Shown here: positions 52,864 to 62,775 of the stretch, piece by piece | How positions within the stretch are numbered: the stretch's first letter is position 1 | How the letters are laid out: each line of letters starts with the position of its first letter | Assembly (NCBI GenBank): GCA_014155875.1 | Contig: JACEFZ010021758.1 | Location: 50,916 to 114,915 of the forward strand | Reading direction: 5' to 3' | From: Cepaea nemoralis | Lineage: Eukaryota > Mollusca > Gastropoda > Stylommatophora > Helicidae | DNA: 64,000 bases | Program-made: the position numbers and the translations under genes | Notes under the pieces: generated by a model | Seen by the model: only the letters and a program-made list of their open reading frames with translations | Told to the model about the DNA's origin: nothing | The model's database searches: none

Positions 52864-53334
52864 TATACAAGCACGTTGCAGCATGTAATAGGCATCCACT
52901 TTGCACCATGCCTTTTATTGCTCTGTTTACACCAGTCCAGTACGGTTTTAACTGCACACAGACAATCCGCAAGTGCTCCGGTCACCTCTCACGATCGCAC
53001 AAGGAGCATCTCATTCAACACAGCCGACGAACTCTGTTGCTCCCGCGAGAGTTCCATTGTGTGTATTCATAGAAAAAAGCATGCGGGTTATGACAGATGA
53101 AAGAAAATAACTAGTTACAACACTAGATCAATGCGTGATTGTAACTAAGCTTCAGTGTTTTCCCTCGCAGATGATAAGTATGTTCTATAGAGTAATCAAG
53201 TGGGGAAGAGTTTGCTATTATCTCTCATCTTGCTGTGAACAGGAAAGCTTGTCGATCTTAAAACGATCAGTCTTAGAGTATTTTCTGTCGTTCGGGTACT
53301 CCCAAATGTATCTTATAAAGGTTGCTTGACAGTT
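52864..53334. other. no feature recognised
   Basis: Unassigned sequence right of the mariner element. Confidence 0.45.
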
Positions 53335-53880
53335 TAAAGAAGCCGTGGGTGTATTCTGGCTAGAGCTAAGACTGTGTTCTGGGATCAATCTCGGGTAGTG
53401 GTAGCGATACAAATGGGAAGAGGAAGATAGCATAAAGAAAGAGGAGGATCTAAAATCTCAGGGGCACGGGGAGGGAGTCGAGACTAAGAGCTTACAGTGT
53501 CCGCAAACCAGCTCAGAAAGGGCTGACTTCAATTCCAGTATGGGGCTGTTAGGTTTTGCAAGATCCATTGGTGCCCAATGATCTCACGCGTCCCCTGGTC
53601 TCTGGGGCCGTAAGTTCTGATACCAAGGTTTCTTGGGTAAGGGTGAAAAATAGAATCCATCCTGTGTACGTTGGGTATGTTACTCGTGTAATTCTCACGG
53701 CAATTTAAATCGCAGATCTTAGTCTGTAAGGGCGCTGTCCTCACCTCATTATCAGGAAAACAAAAACCTATCCACGGGTAGATAGAGCCTGTTACCTTAA
53801 ATGTAATCTGTCTGGAGGAAGCAAACCTCACACACATGTTTGTCGAAGTTGGACACACTGACCTTTGAGGAGCATAACTA
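53335..53880. other. possible old tRNA-derived element; open frame on minus strand
   Basis: 53340-53400 has a tRNA-like head (A-box-like 'gtgggtgtattctggctaga', B-box-like 'tgggatcaatctcg'). 53595-53610 shares 'cccctggtctctggg' with SINE-B, so a distant SINE relative is likely. The minus-strand frame 53529-53891 has cysteines and N-glycosylation-type sites (NYTS, NLTA), but no family was recognised and the SINE match lies inside it. Confidence 0.35.
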
Positions 53881-53895
53881 GGCTGGCGCACTTAC

Positions 53896-53988
53896 CTCCA
53901 TAGGGACGAAGAGGAAGAAATAGAACAACAGCAGGAACACGATAAAGTGTGCAACCAGGGCGAGAGTTAGAGGGTGGTGGAGATCCAT
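53896..53988 (-). CDS. candidate first coding exon of a membrane protein (hypothetical)
   Basis: From the ATG at 53988 the minus strand encodes 31 codons starting MDLHHPLTLALVAHF and continuing as a strongly hydrophobic stretch (IVFLLLFYFFLFVP). It ends at a good donor site, GGAG then GTAAGT (53895-53890), in phase 0. A short N-terminus followed by about 20 hydrophobic residues would be a signal anchor or signal peptide. No second exon, promoter or homologue was identified, and the frame is also open upstream to 54240. This is a weak call that rests only on the hydrophobic stretch and the donor site. Confidence 0.25.
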
Positions 53989-54256
53989 TGCAGACAACCA
54001 TCTTGTTGACTGATCCCTCTCACACAAAGAATCTTTACCTAGTCGATTCATAGTAAAGACCGGTGCCCTACCAGTAAGCCATTCCACTGTGCCTGGTTTT
54101 GCGGAAGCTCTCTCAAGTCTGCTGCTATACATCCTCATAGGGAACCACAGATACATGAGCATCACAGCAATTGCTTGAACTGGCTGAGAGTATATCGAAA
54201 TTAGTGCTCTCTGAAATCCCACTACCAATAGACTCCTCAAGCTAGATATCGTTACC

Positions 54257-55066
54257 CAAGGTCCTGATCTAGTAAGCTAATAGCATATTTAGCTATGTGA
54301 ATTGTCAGGCCCGTACTGGGAGATGGACATGTTTATGTCTGGAAGTCATCAAAGTCCCGGCAAATCTACAATCCCCATACAACTAGTCACAAGGCAGGCT
54401 TACTATATTGAAGTCAAGCTAAAGTCCATGTGTACTGACTCTGAAATGAGTACCAGAAAATCTACTGGGAAGGAAAGGCTACCAGAGAAAGATATTGACC
54501 ACATCAGACATGAAGTGCCGACAGGTTTTAAAATAAAAGACCCCAGCACCATATACCCAATAGCTGCATGGCGTGAAATGGGATCCAGTATCTTGCATCA
54601 TGGAGGATACCCATGTGTTGACTCTACCTTCCCCTGAGGACTGAACGCCAGTCAATCGACATTTATGGACACTCTAGATGGGATGTAGACCTGTAGATAA
54701 AACACACGCATATATCATCACCAAATTGAGATAGCTGCGTATACTATAAGCTTGCCATGGCATGTTAACTGGACTCGATTCGATTTCACCATTACTCATA
54801 CCCTGTTCAACATCAAGGAGAAGTTATAGTTAGGGCCCAAAAACGGCTCAGAATGACAGTCCCGTGACTGAATCAGTCACAAAAGCAGCTGCCCACGGTT
54901 TTACCCTCACAGGCTTATTAATCCGAAGACTGTTGTCCATATGCGGTCATGGGAACTGGACACCAAACCCCGGGGTGAAGTAGCGTGTGTAGCAAGCATC
55001 GCAGCACTCCAGTCGCCATGCCACACCTGGCAGTAAAAAAAAAAAGATTGTAATTTGAAGATTAGA
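54257..55066 (+). pseudogene. possible retrocopy or retroposon with A-tail and 13-bp direct repeat
   Basis: 'tagatatcgttac' occurs at 54244-54256 and again at 55066-55078. Between them lies about 810 bases with an A11 tract near the right end (55029-55039). The left part has an open frame (54302-54637) with GSHQSPGKSTIPIQLVTRQA followed by YYIEVKLKS, which resembles the 'PI.L..g..YYIEv..k' strand pair of PA14 domains, and ends at a stop. The remaining about 400 bases look non-coding. The features fit a retroposed mRNA 3' end, but there is no AATAAA signal and 17 bases separate the A-tract from the right repeat. The PA14 reading is an inference from a short motif. Confidence 0.45.
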
Positions 55067-55182
55067 TATCGTTACATCGAGTAATAAAGCAAATGAGCCG
55101 TCAACCAAAGTTTCCTCCAGCGATACAATTATAAGGTTCGCAAAGCTGAGAGATTAGATTGTTGTGGGGGAAAAATGTGTTT

Positions 55183-55248
55183 TTGCGTGTGTGTGTGTGT
55201 GTGTGTATGTGTGTGTGTACGTGCGTGCGTGCGTGTGTGTGTGTGTGA

Positions 55249-55335
<87 letters not shown>
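55183..55335. repeat. (GT)n microsatellite
   Basis: About 75 GT units with interruptions (tatg, tacgtgcg, gagtgcg) in the left half and a perfect right half. Confidence 0.97.
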
Positions 55336-55338
<3 letters not shown>

Positions 55339-55392
55339 TGCTGGTTCTGCACATCTATAAGCCTTGTAGTTTTTGTTTATCCAAGATTAAAT

Positions 55393-55430
55393 AAATATCA
55401 TATCCTGTACAGGACGTAACGACTGCATGG
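55393..55430 (-). mobile_element. SINE-C 3' scrap
   Basis: 'atatcctgtacaggacgtaa' and 'cgactgcatgg' correspond to the reversed SINE-C 3' end. The rest of the SINE is absent. Confidence 0.5.
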
Positions 55431-56517
55431 ATATTTGAATCTAAACATCTTTTAGTAGGTACCTGTCGTGAAATACTGAGAGTTAATGATTCCCAGATAG
55501 ACGACTGTATACACCGACTAACCAGGTAGCAGTAAGGGTAACAAACAAAGGAGTGACCAGGCGCATGTGTTTATAGGTCAAGACAGGAAAGGGGGCAGCT
55601 AACCGCACAGGTAAACTGTCGAGTGGAAAAATTGGTTTGCGACTAAAGCAGAGAGTATTATTGGACAGCATATTGCGGTATGGATGTGAAACGGTTCAGA
55701 GCTGTAATTTTCCACTAACGATGATAATGAAGGCTGGATGTGAGGTGTCCCAGCAATGTCAAGGACTATGCGGCAAAAATGACCGATAAAGAGGGGGGCT
55801 ACGTCTTTGTGAGGGAGAGTGTGTTTCTTAGGTTTCGGGAGAGAAGGATTATGAAAAGGGATGTGCTGCGTTCAGAAGAACTTTTGTGTATTTATGGTGC
55901 ATTAGTACTCCCAATTCAGTAAAGGATGTTTATAAGGTATTCCTATATTAGAGTATAGTTTAGCATAGGAATATAGATGGGCGTGAAGTGCAGTTAACAT
56001 TGCTTTCTATTAGTAGGAATAGTATAGACGTTAGGTGAATCTTCTATCATATGTCAGAGTGGGTTTTTTCGGAAGCCTTTTTATTTCGGCTGGAGGAAAA
56101 GACACTCACATAGGAGAGAAGAGGAAGCAGACACAGGTCTCATTATTAAATGTATATCACACAGGTTTCCATACCAGTGCGGGACTTATCAACTAAGAAA
56201 TAACACAGATGGCTGTGGTCAAGATCACCCAGTGTTGATAACCCACAAGAAAGCACTTTAAAGTAATAAAGCACGACACTTGTGCATAAGAAAGGAAAGA
56301 AACGAATTGTCATCGTAAGAAGTAAGGAGGACAGAGAACGGAAAATAGAGATCATTTAAACTAATAGAAAAAACCCAAAGGACTCAGTATCGAAGAGTTG
56401 CAAGGTGCATACAAAGTGCCTATACCAATTAAGAACTATCCAGTGTAGAACTTTTACCGGACAAAAATAGAGAATACTAGAAACTCGACGTGTTTTCCAT
56501 GATGGAATTAAGAAAGA

Positions 56518-56527
56518 TATAAAATAA
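56518..56527 (+). promoter_or_regulatory. TATA-like box in the LTR
   Basis: 'tataaaataa' lies in the middle of the LTR, about 300 bases ahead of the AATAAA signal, where the U3/R border would be expected. The corresponding stretch is kept in the second LTR. Confidence 0.45.
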
Positions 56528-56818
56528 TAAGAACATCCAGTTTAAGCTGACAGCATATGGTGATCGGGTTAAATTACATTCATACAGTGGTGAACATTTT
56601 TCATTACAAAAAACGGATATATCTACAGACTCAAGCAGACGGAGCTGTCAGGGTGAGACCGTTCTGTTGTATCTATGTCATGTCCTGTACTCTAGCTGAG
56701 AGAAGAGACGAGAGAAGACACGGAGACTATCTATCAACATCTTATCTGGCAGCCACACTAGAAGAACATACCAACTACACAGACAATATCCATTACATAC
56801 ACCAGACATAGGTTTATT

Positions 56819-56824
56819 AATAAA
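56819..56824 (+). terminator. polyadenylation signal in the LTR
   Basis: AATAAA is followed by a T-rich stretch, and lies upstream of a GA-rich U5-like part. The same hexamer is present in the second LTR near 62034. Confidence 0.5.
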
Positions 56825-57540
56825 TCTTTATCTTATCGTTGAAAGGAACTGTTGTCGGAGTATGTGTTGAGGGAAGAATAGAGAGAGAGTGAAAGAAATA
56901 GATATATGGAAGGGAAGAACAGAAGAGAGGAAGTGTAGACCAAAGTCAGTCAATAATCCCACAGATAATAAGTTTAAAGATGTGCTTGTTGATTCCAGTC
57001 TTCCTCTCGGGAATTTTAACAGGACCTAATTGGTGGAGCAGCGGGGTACATACAGATACCCATATGACCGGAAGGCATAACAATGGCATATGAATAAAGG
57101 TGGTACTTGCATATTGGCACAGGCATAGCGAGTACCTGCCATGTTGGGAGATACTGATTGGAATAAATAGAGTATATATTGATGACTTTTAATGGAAGGA
57201 CGTCCAGTGGATATATGGTGCCATTTACATTTATGGTGGAAACATGTCATTACGCTGGTGACTTTACAGTGAGAGAGTTCCAGACAGAGTGACATGTGGA
57301 TAGGTGGTAAGACACATTACATACCTAGTCACACGGTCACACGTCTACATAAGTCTTTATCCTATATCTCCTCTTGTGGATGAGAGAGTGGTTGTGATGT
57401 ACTGTGTGGTGTTGTAGGTTATAATATTTAATAGACATAGATAAATGATATAGGTTCTAGGTAGAGTATCGGTTTATAGTGAGTACTCTTTACTGCCTTG
57501 AGGTGTCTTTACTCAACGTGCTGACTTATCTGCTGTAACT

Positions 57541-58857
57541 ATGGCAACTCCTAAAGTAACTACAGCCGAACTGAGGGCCAACGGGGAGGCAATTGGGTTA
57601 GCTGGGTCCGAGCTAACGGATTACATACAAGAAAGAGAGCGAGAGTTTCGTCAAGCGGAAAGGGAGGAGCGTAAGGCCCAGTTGGAAGCAGAAAGGGAGG
57701 AGCGTAAGGCCCAGTTGGATGCAGAAGAAGCCACAAAGAATCAGAGAACATGAATACCGCATGAAAGAGCTAGAACTCAAGACACAAACTAAGGGAAGAA
57801 ATAGATGGAGTGGAAGGAAATTCTTCTTCACCTGGTGCAAACCCATATGAGTGGACATGGTTACCATGCCATGAAGTTTCCCTTAGCTGTCTACGATCAG
57901 TCTAAGGAACGCTTTGACCAGTACGCATCTCGTTCGAAGCAATGTCAGTCGCTATGGGGCTGGATCGGAGCAGATGGGCTCTTAAATTATCCCAGGGATT
58001 AATCGGTTCGGGATTCGACGTGTACACACGCTTACCACCAGGACAGGAAAATAATTACCAGGAATTAAAAGCCGCTTTGATGAAGCATTTTGACATCACA
58101 GCACAAACGTATAGGAAGAAGTTTAGATCGTCTAGACGAGAGCCGGGAGAACTATTCGCCGCCTACAGTCTGAGGCTGAAATCCTATCTCCAGAAATGGA
58201 TGGACTTGGCAGAATTCAAGAGGGATTATGAGAGTCTCGAAGAGATGATGGAGGTAGACCAAATGCGAAAGCAAATGTCGAAACCTCTCAGAACCTTCTT
58301 GGGAGAACAAGGGGCGGAACGGATTGATGTTGTGAATAAGCTGGCGGAAAGATTCGTGGAAGTACATGGTGAAACGGAGGAACTAAGTACACAAACCAAA
58401 GGTCAGGAGAAACCAGAGAAAAAGAAACCTAAAAACTGGGAAGGAGAAAAAGTGGAACCTTATATAAAGCACACAGAGGAGAGTTCAGAGAAGGTGAAGG
58501 TAGGAAACCAGAGCACCTCGAATTCTCAAGCGAAACGACAGTGGTCTGAGAAGTGGTGTTCGTTTTGCAAGGCGGCCTCTCACAACACCAAAGACTGCAG
58601 ATCGAAACCTAAAAGTTCTTACTTCGCAGCATGCAAAGTTGATTCCTACATCGGTGATCACAGACAAGGCTGAGGTCGGCGAAGGAGAAAGGACAAAAAG
58701 GACACACGGAAACCTAGGAAGGGAACAGGTGTGCACACACTGCCAGTCGATAACACATAATACTGTGGACTGCAGATGCAAGGCAAACGACGCCAATTGC
58801 ATAACCAACCTCGAGGAAATTAAAAAGAGGAAGGCAAGGAAACTGTCAAGGAGATGA
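57541..58857 (+). pseudogene. gag-like protein with two zinc knuckles, frameshifted
   Basis: Gag would form the virus-like particle of the retrotransposon and bind its RNA. The start ATG at 57541 opens a coiled-coil-like, glutamate/arginine-rich N-terminus with a duplicated 'EREERKAQL' unit. After frame breaks near 57740 and 57930 the capsid-like part follows (GLDRSRWALKLSQGLIGSGF, then ELKAALMKHFDITAQTYRKK and ELFAAYSLRLKSYLQKWMDL). Two C-X2-C-X4-H-X4-C knuckles come next: CSFCKAASHNTKDC at about 58557-58598 and, in another frame, CTHCQSITHNTVDC at about 58742-58783. At least three frameshifts leave it non-functional as read. Some could be sequencing errors. Confidence 0.85.
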
Positions 58858-59833
58858 AAGACACTCAGGACCAAGAGAGACCACCTGTGGTTGAACTGAT
58901 TGAAGTAAATGGCCAACAGGTTGCTTGTCTCTACGATACAGGTTTGGATGGGGAAGCGGTGTGGACGCCAGCTTGGTAAGCCCAGACCAATTTACAGGGG
59001 GGGACCATAGAATACAGCCGGCAATGAGGAGTGCTGTTACCATGACGCTGCCAATCGCCAAGGTGGAGATTAAATCCAGGTACGTCACGGGCATTATTCC
59101 AGCTGCTGTATTATCTGACTCCTTATTTCCAATGATCATTATGGCAACGAAATATGTCTTTTTGGGGATGCCCAAACAGCAAGCCCACAAGGGAACAGTA
59201 GTCAGTGGATCTCAAGGGAAGGAAAAAGAGGCAGAGACACTATGCGACAACTCAGAGATAGGAGAATTGCATACTGCCCAGAGGAAGGATACTACGTTGC
59301 ATCCTTGTTATAGGAAGCTGCAAAGAAGTGCTGAGCCACCAGAACGGGGACAGTACTTTCTGAAGAATCAACTACTCTATCGGAGAGTTGGGAGGGGAGA
59401 TAACCTGCACGAGCAGTGGGTGGTTCCAGAGACCCACCGTCCTCACATTCTTCAGAGTGGACACATCATAGGCGAGAATCGACATATGGGTGTCAGAGAG
59501 ACCTTGCAGCAAATTTCCGGCCATTATTGCTGGCCAGGAATGACCGGAGATGTACGCCGGTGGGTGAAGTCTTGTTCGGAGTGCCATAAAGCACCACCCA
59601 ACAAGCGAATTAAGAGGAAACTAGCTCTTAAAGTGGAAGACAAAGTGGAAGTGTGGAGTCCAGCAGAGACCAATATACTCCAAGTAGGATGGAAAGGACC
59701 TTATCCTGTGGAAAAGGTGGTGTCCAAGAACATCTACAAAATACGGATCGGGGAAGAGAAGAACATCTCCCTAGACATCTCATTGGAAATATGGAAAAGG
59801 ATCCGGGGGGCAAAGCTTCGCACTTTATGGTGA
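58854..59833 (+). pseudogene. protease and integrase ends; RT, RNase H and integrase core missing
   Basis: The frame at 58854-58979 has VELIEVNGQQVACLYDTG, with the aspartic-protease triad DTG at 58935-58943. After a frame change the protease continues (58960-59160, IPAAVLSDSLFPMIIMATKY). Then comes the integrase N-terminal region with RKDTTLHPCYRKLQ, YFLKNQLLYRRVGRGDN and the HHCC zinc finger (H in SGHIIG, H in NRHMG, then CSECHKA). Right after 'NKRIKRKL' the sequence passes into the integrase C-terminal part (KVEDKVEVWSP, VGWKGPYPVEKVVSKNIYKI). Reverse transcriptase, RNase H and the DDE core, normally between and after these parts, are absent. The copy is therefore an internally deleted, non-autonomous element. 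Confidence 0.85.
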
Positions 59834-60633
59834 TGGCAGCCATTGGGACAAAAGGGTTAAAACCCGTCCAGACGAAGACCAGAGATCGCCAGTTAAAAAA
59901 TAGGAGGGCCGGGGGGCAGTACGTGATAGGTCAGATTTACCCAACGACAGGAGGAGGGAAATCACAAGTCAGGGGGAAAGGACAAGAGTGAAAGTTTTTA
60001 CCGGTAACCAAGTTAAAAAGGGGTGGGTAACGTCGGGGAAAAACGGAATTTTCCCAGGACTCCAACCAAAGATGGGGCTGACAGGATACAATATCGCCCA
60101 AGATTGGGCCCCGGAAGGGAAAAGTCCAGGGGGTTTGGGAAAGACGACTCGGTCCATCGAGGACGAGGTGGAACATCCCCAGAGGCAAAGCCGGGGGGAA
60201 AACCCAAAAGGACATGGAAGCAGTGTTACAATGGATGGGACAATCCGTCTGTATTGTGAGCCGTCGCTGACGCATGTCGAAAGTAGGTCGACGGACGTAC
60301 AGGAGCGAGGAGACAACACTAGTTTCAGGGCGTTAGTAGTATAGTAGGGTGTCAATCAGAGCGCCTACTGGATAATGGGGGGAGCAATGTGAGGATCCAA
60401 TCATATCATCAAAACGTGATGTTAATAGCTACTTCGCAGAAGCTCAACGCACGGTGGGTATGATGGACGTTGTTTTCTGGGGAAAATGGACTTCACAGTG
60501 GAATACTTTGGTAAGGAGAATGTAGAGCATAAATTTCTTATCCAGACATCCAGCCCCGGGGGAAGAAGACTAGGATTGGGATCATGGGGAAACAAACCTA
60601 CAGTGAGAAAAATTCGACGCGGTCTAATCTCTT
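59834..60633 (+). other. 3' untranslated part of the LTR element
   Basis: This stretch follows the integrase C-terminus and leads to the polypurine tract. A frame at 59988-60344 exists, but its lysine/glycine-rich sequence has no recognised domain. Homopolymer-like runs become frequent from about 59880. Confidence 0.5.
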
Positions 60634-60643
60634 AAGGGGGGGG
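60634..60643 (+). promoter_or_regulatory. polypurine tract
   Basis: 'aagggggggg' lies four bases before the second LTR start, the expected place for the plus-strand primer of an LTR element. Confidence 0.75.
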
Positions 60644-60647
60644 CCTA

Positions 60648-62240
60648 TGTCGTGAAATACTGAGAGTTTAAAGATTCCCAGATAGACGACTGTATACACC
60701 GACTAAACCAAAGGGAGCAGAAGGGTTTAAAAAACAAAGGAGTGAACCCGGCGCATGTGTTTATAGGTCAAGACAGGAAAGGGGGGGGAGTAACCGCACA
60801 GGTAAACCCGTCGAGTGGAAAAAATTTGGGTTTCGACTAAAGCAGAGAGTATTATTGGACAAGGGATATTCGGTATGGATGTGAAACGGTTCAGAGCTGT
60901 AATTTTCCACTAACGATGATAATGAAGGCTGGATGTGAGGTGTCCAGCAATGTCAAGGACTATGGGGGCAAAAATGACCGATAAAAGAGGGGGTACGTCT
61001 TTGGGGGGAGAGTGTGTTTCTTTGGGTTTTGGGGAGAGAAGGATTATGAAAGGGATGTGCTTGCGTTCAGAAGAACGTTTGTGTATTTTTGGTGCGTTAG
61101 TACTCCCAATTTAGTAAAGGATGTTTTTAAGGTATTCCTATTATTAAAGTATAGTTTAGCATAGGAATATAGATGGGGGGTGAAGTGCAGTTAACATTGC
61201 TTTCTATTAGTAGGAATAGTATAGACGTTAGGTGAATCTTCTTTTCCCATGTCAGAGTGGGTTTTTTTTGGAAGCCTTTTTATTCGGCTGGAGGAAAAGA
61301 CACTCACATAGGAGAGAAGAGGAAGCAGACACAGGTTTCATTATTAAATGTATATCACACGGGTTTCCATACCAGTGCGGGACTTATCAAAATAAGAAAA
61401 TAACACAGATGGCTGTGGTCAAGATCACCCCTTTTTGATAACCCACAAAAAAGCACTTTAAAGTAATAAAGCACGACACCCTTTTGCATAAGGGGAAAGG
61501 GAAAAAAAAGAAATTTTCATCGTAAGAAGTAAGGAGGACAGAGAACGGAAAATAGAGATCATTTAAACTAATAGAAAAAAACCCAAAGGACTTCAGGGAT
61601 CGAAGAGTTGCAAAAGGGGCATACAAAGTGGGCCCATACCAATTAAAACTATCCAGTGTTGAAACTTTTACCGGACAAAAATAGAGAATACTAGAAACTC
61701 GACGTGTTTTCCCCTGAGGAAATTTTTAAAAAATATAAAATAATAAAGAACATCCAGTTTTAACTGACAGCATATGGTGATCGGGTTTAAATCATTCATA
61801 CAGTGGTGAACATTTTTCATTACAAAAAACGGATAAAATCTACAGACTCAAGCAGACGGGGCTGTCAGGGTGAGACCGTTCTGTTGTATCTATGTTCATG
61901 TCCTGTACTCTAGCTGAGAGAAGAGACGAGAGAAGACACGGAGACTATCTATCAACATCTTTATCTGGCAGCCACACTAGAAGAAATACCAATACATAGA
62001 CAATATCCTACATACAACCCGACATAGTTTTATTAATAAATCTTTTATCTTATCGTTGAAAGGAACTGTTGTCGGAGTATGGTTGAGGGAAGAATAGAGA
62101 GAGAGTGAAAGAAAAAAGGGTATATGGAAGGGGAAAACAGAAGAGAGGAGTGTAGACCCAAATCAGTCAATAATCCCAAAAAAGATAATAAGTTTAAAGA
62201 TGTGCTTGTTGATTTCCCGTCTCCTCTCGGAAATTTTAAA
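60648..62240 (+). repeat. second LTR
   Basis: This matches 55464-57025 in order throughout ('tgtcgtgaaatactgagagt', 'gggtttttt.ggaagcc', 'cagcatatggtgatcggg', 'gtatatggaag') but carries many small differences, most of them runs of G, A, C or T added or substituted next to an existing run. The right boundary is uncertain. Confidence 0.8.
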
Positions 62241-62775
62241 AGGACATAATTGGTGGAGGGAGCGGGGGACATACAGAATACCCCTATGACCGAAAAGGCA
62301 TAACATGGCATTTTGATAAAAGGGGGATTTTCATATTGGGGACAGGCAAAAGCGGAGTACCTGCATGTTGGGAGATACTGATTGGAATAAAAAGAAGTAT
62401 ATATTGATGACTTTTTAAAGGGGAAAGGGGCCCTCAGTGGATATATGGTGCCATTTTCATTTATGGTGGAAAAATGTCATTAAAGCTGGTGACTTTACAG
62501 TGAGAAAGTTCCAGACAGAGTGAATGTGGGATAGGTGGTAAGACACATTACATACCTTGCAAACCCGGGCAAAACGTCTACATAAATCTTTATCCTATAT
62601 CTCCTCTTGTGGATGAGAGAGGGTTTTTGATGTACTGTTTTGGGTTTTAGGTTTAATATTTAAAAAGACATAGATAAATGATATAGGTTCTAGGTAAAAG
62701 TATCGGTTTATAGTGAGTAACTCTTTACTGCCTTGAGGTGTCTTTTTCTCAACGTGCTGACTTATTTCTGTAACT

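Larger units (their letters stand above)
55464..57025 (+). repeat. Ty3/Gypsy-like element: 5' long terminal repeat
   Basis: The LTR begins TGTCGTGAAA at 55464. The same start recurs at 60648 directly after a purine-rich tract, which fixes the left boundary. The right boundary is uncertain and placed near 57025, just before 'attggtggagcagcgg', which may be the primer-binding region. Inside are a TATA-like 'tataaaataa' at 56518 and AATAAA at 56819. An LTR of about 1.56 kb is long but acceptable for Gypsy-type elements. Confidence 0.7.

Noticed and set aside
53529..53891. secreted or membrane protein exon on the minus strand
   Set aside because: It overlaps a segment sharing 15 bases with SINE-B and a tRNA-like head upstream. 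It is more likely an old retroposon than coding sequence.
59988..60344. extra gene after integrase in the LTR element
   Set aside because: The 118-codon frame has no recognisable domain, overlaps frames on the other strand and lies in sequence of doubtful quality. An envelope-like gene cannot be supported.
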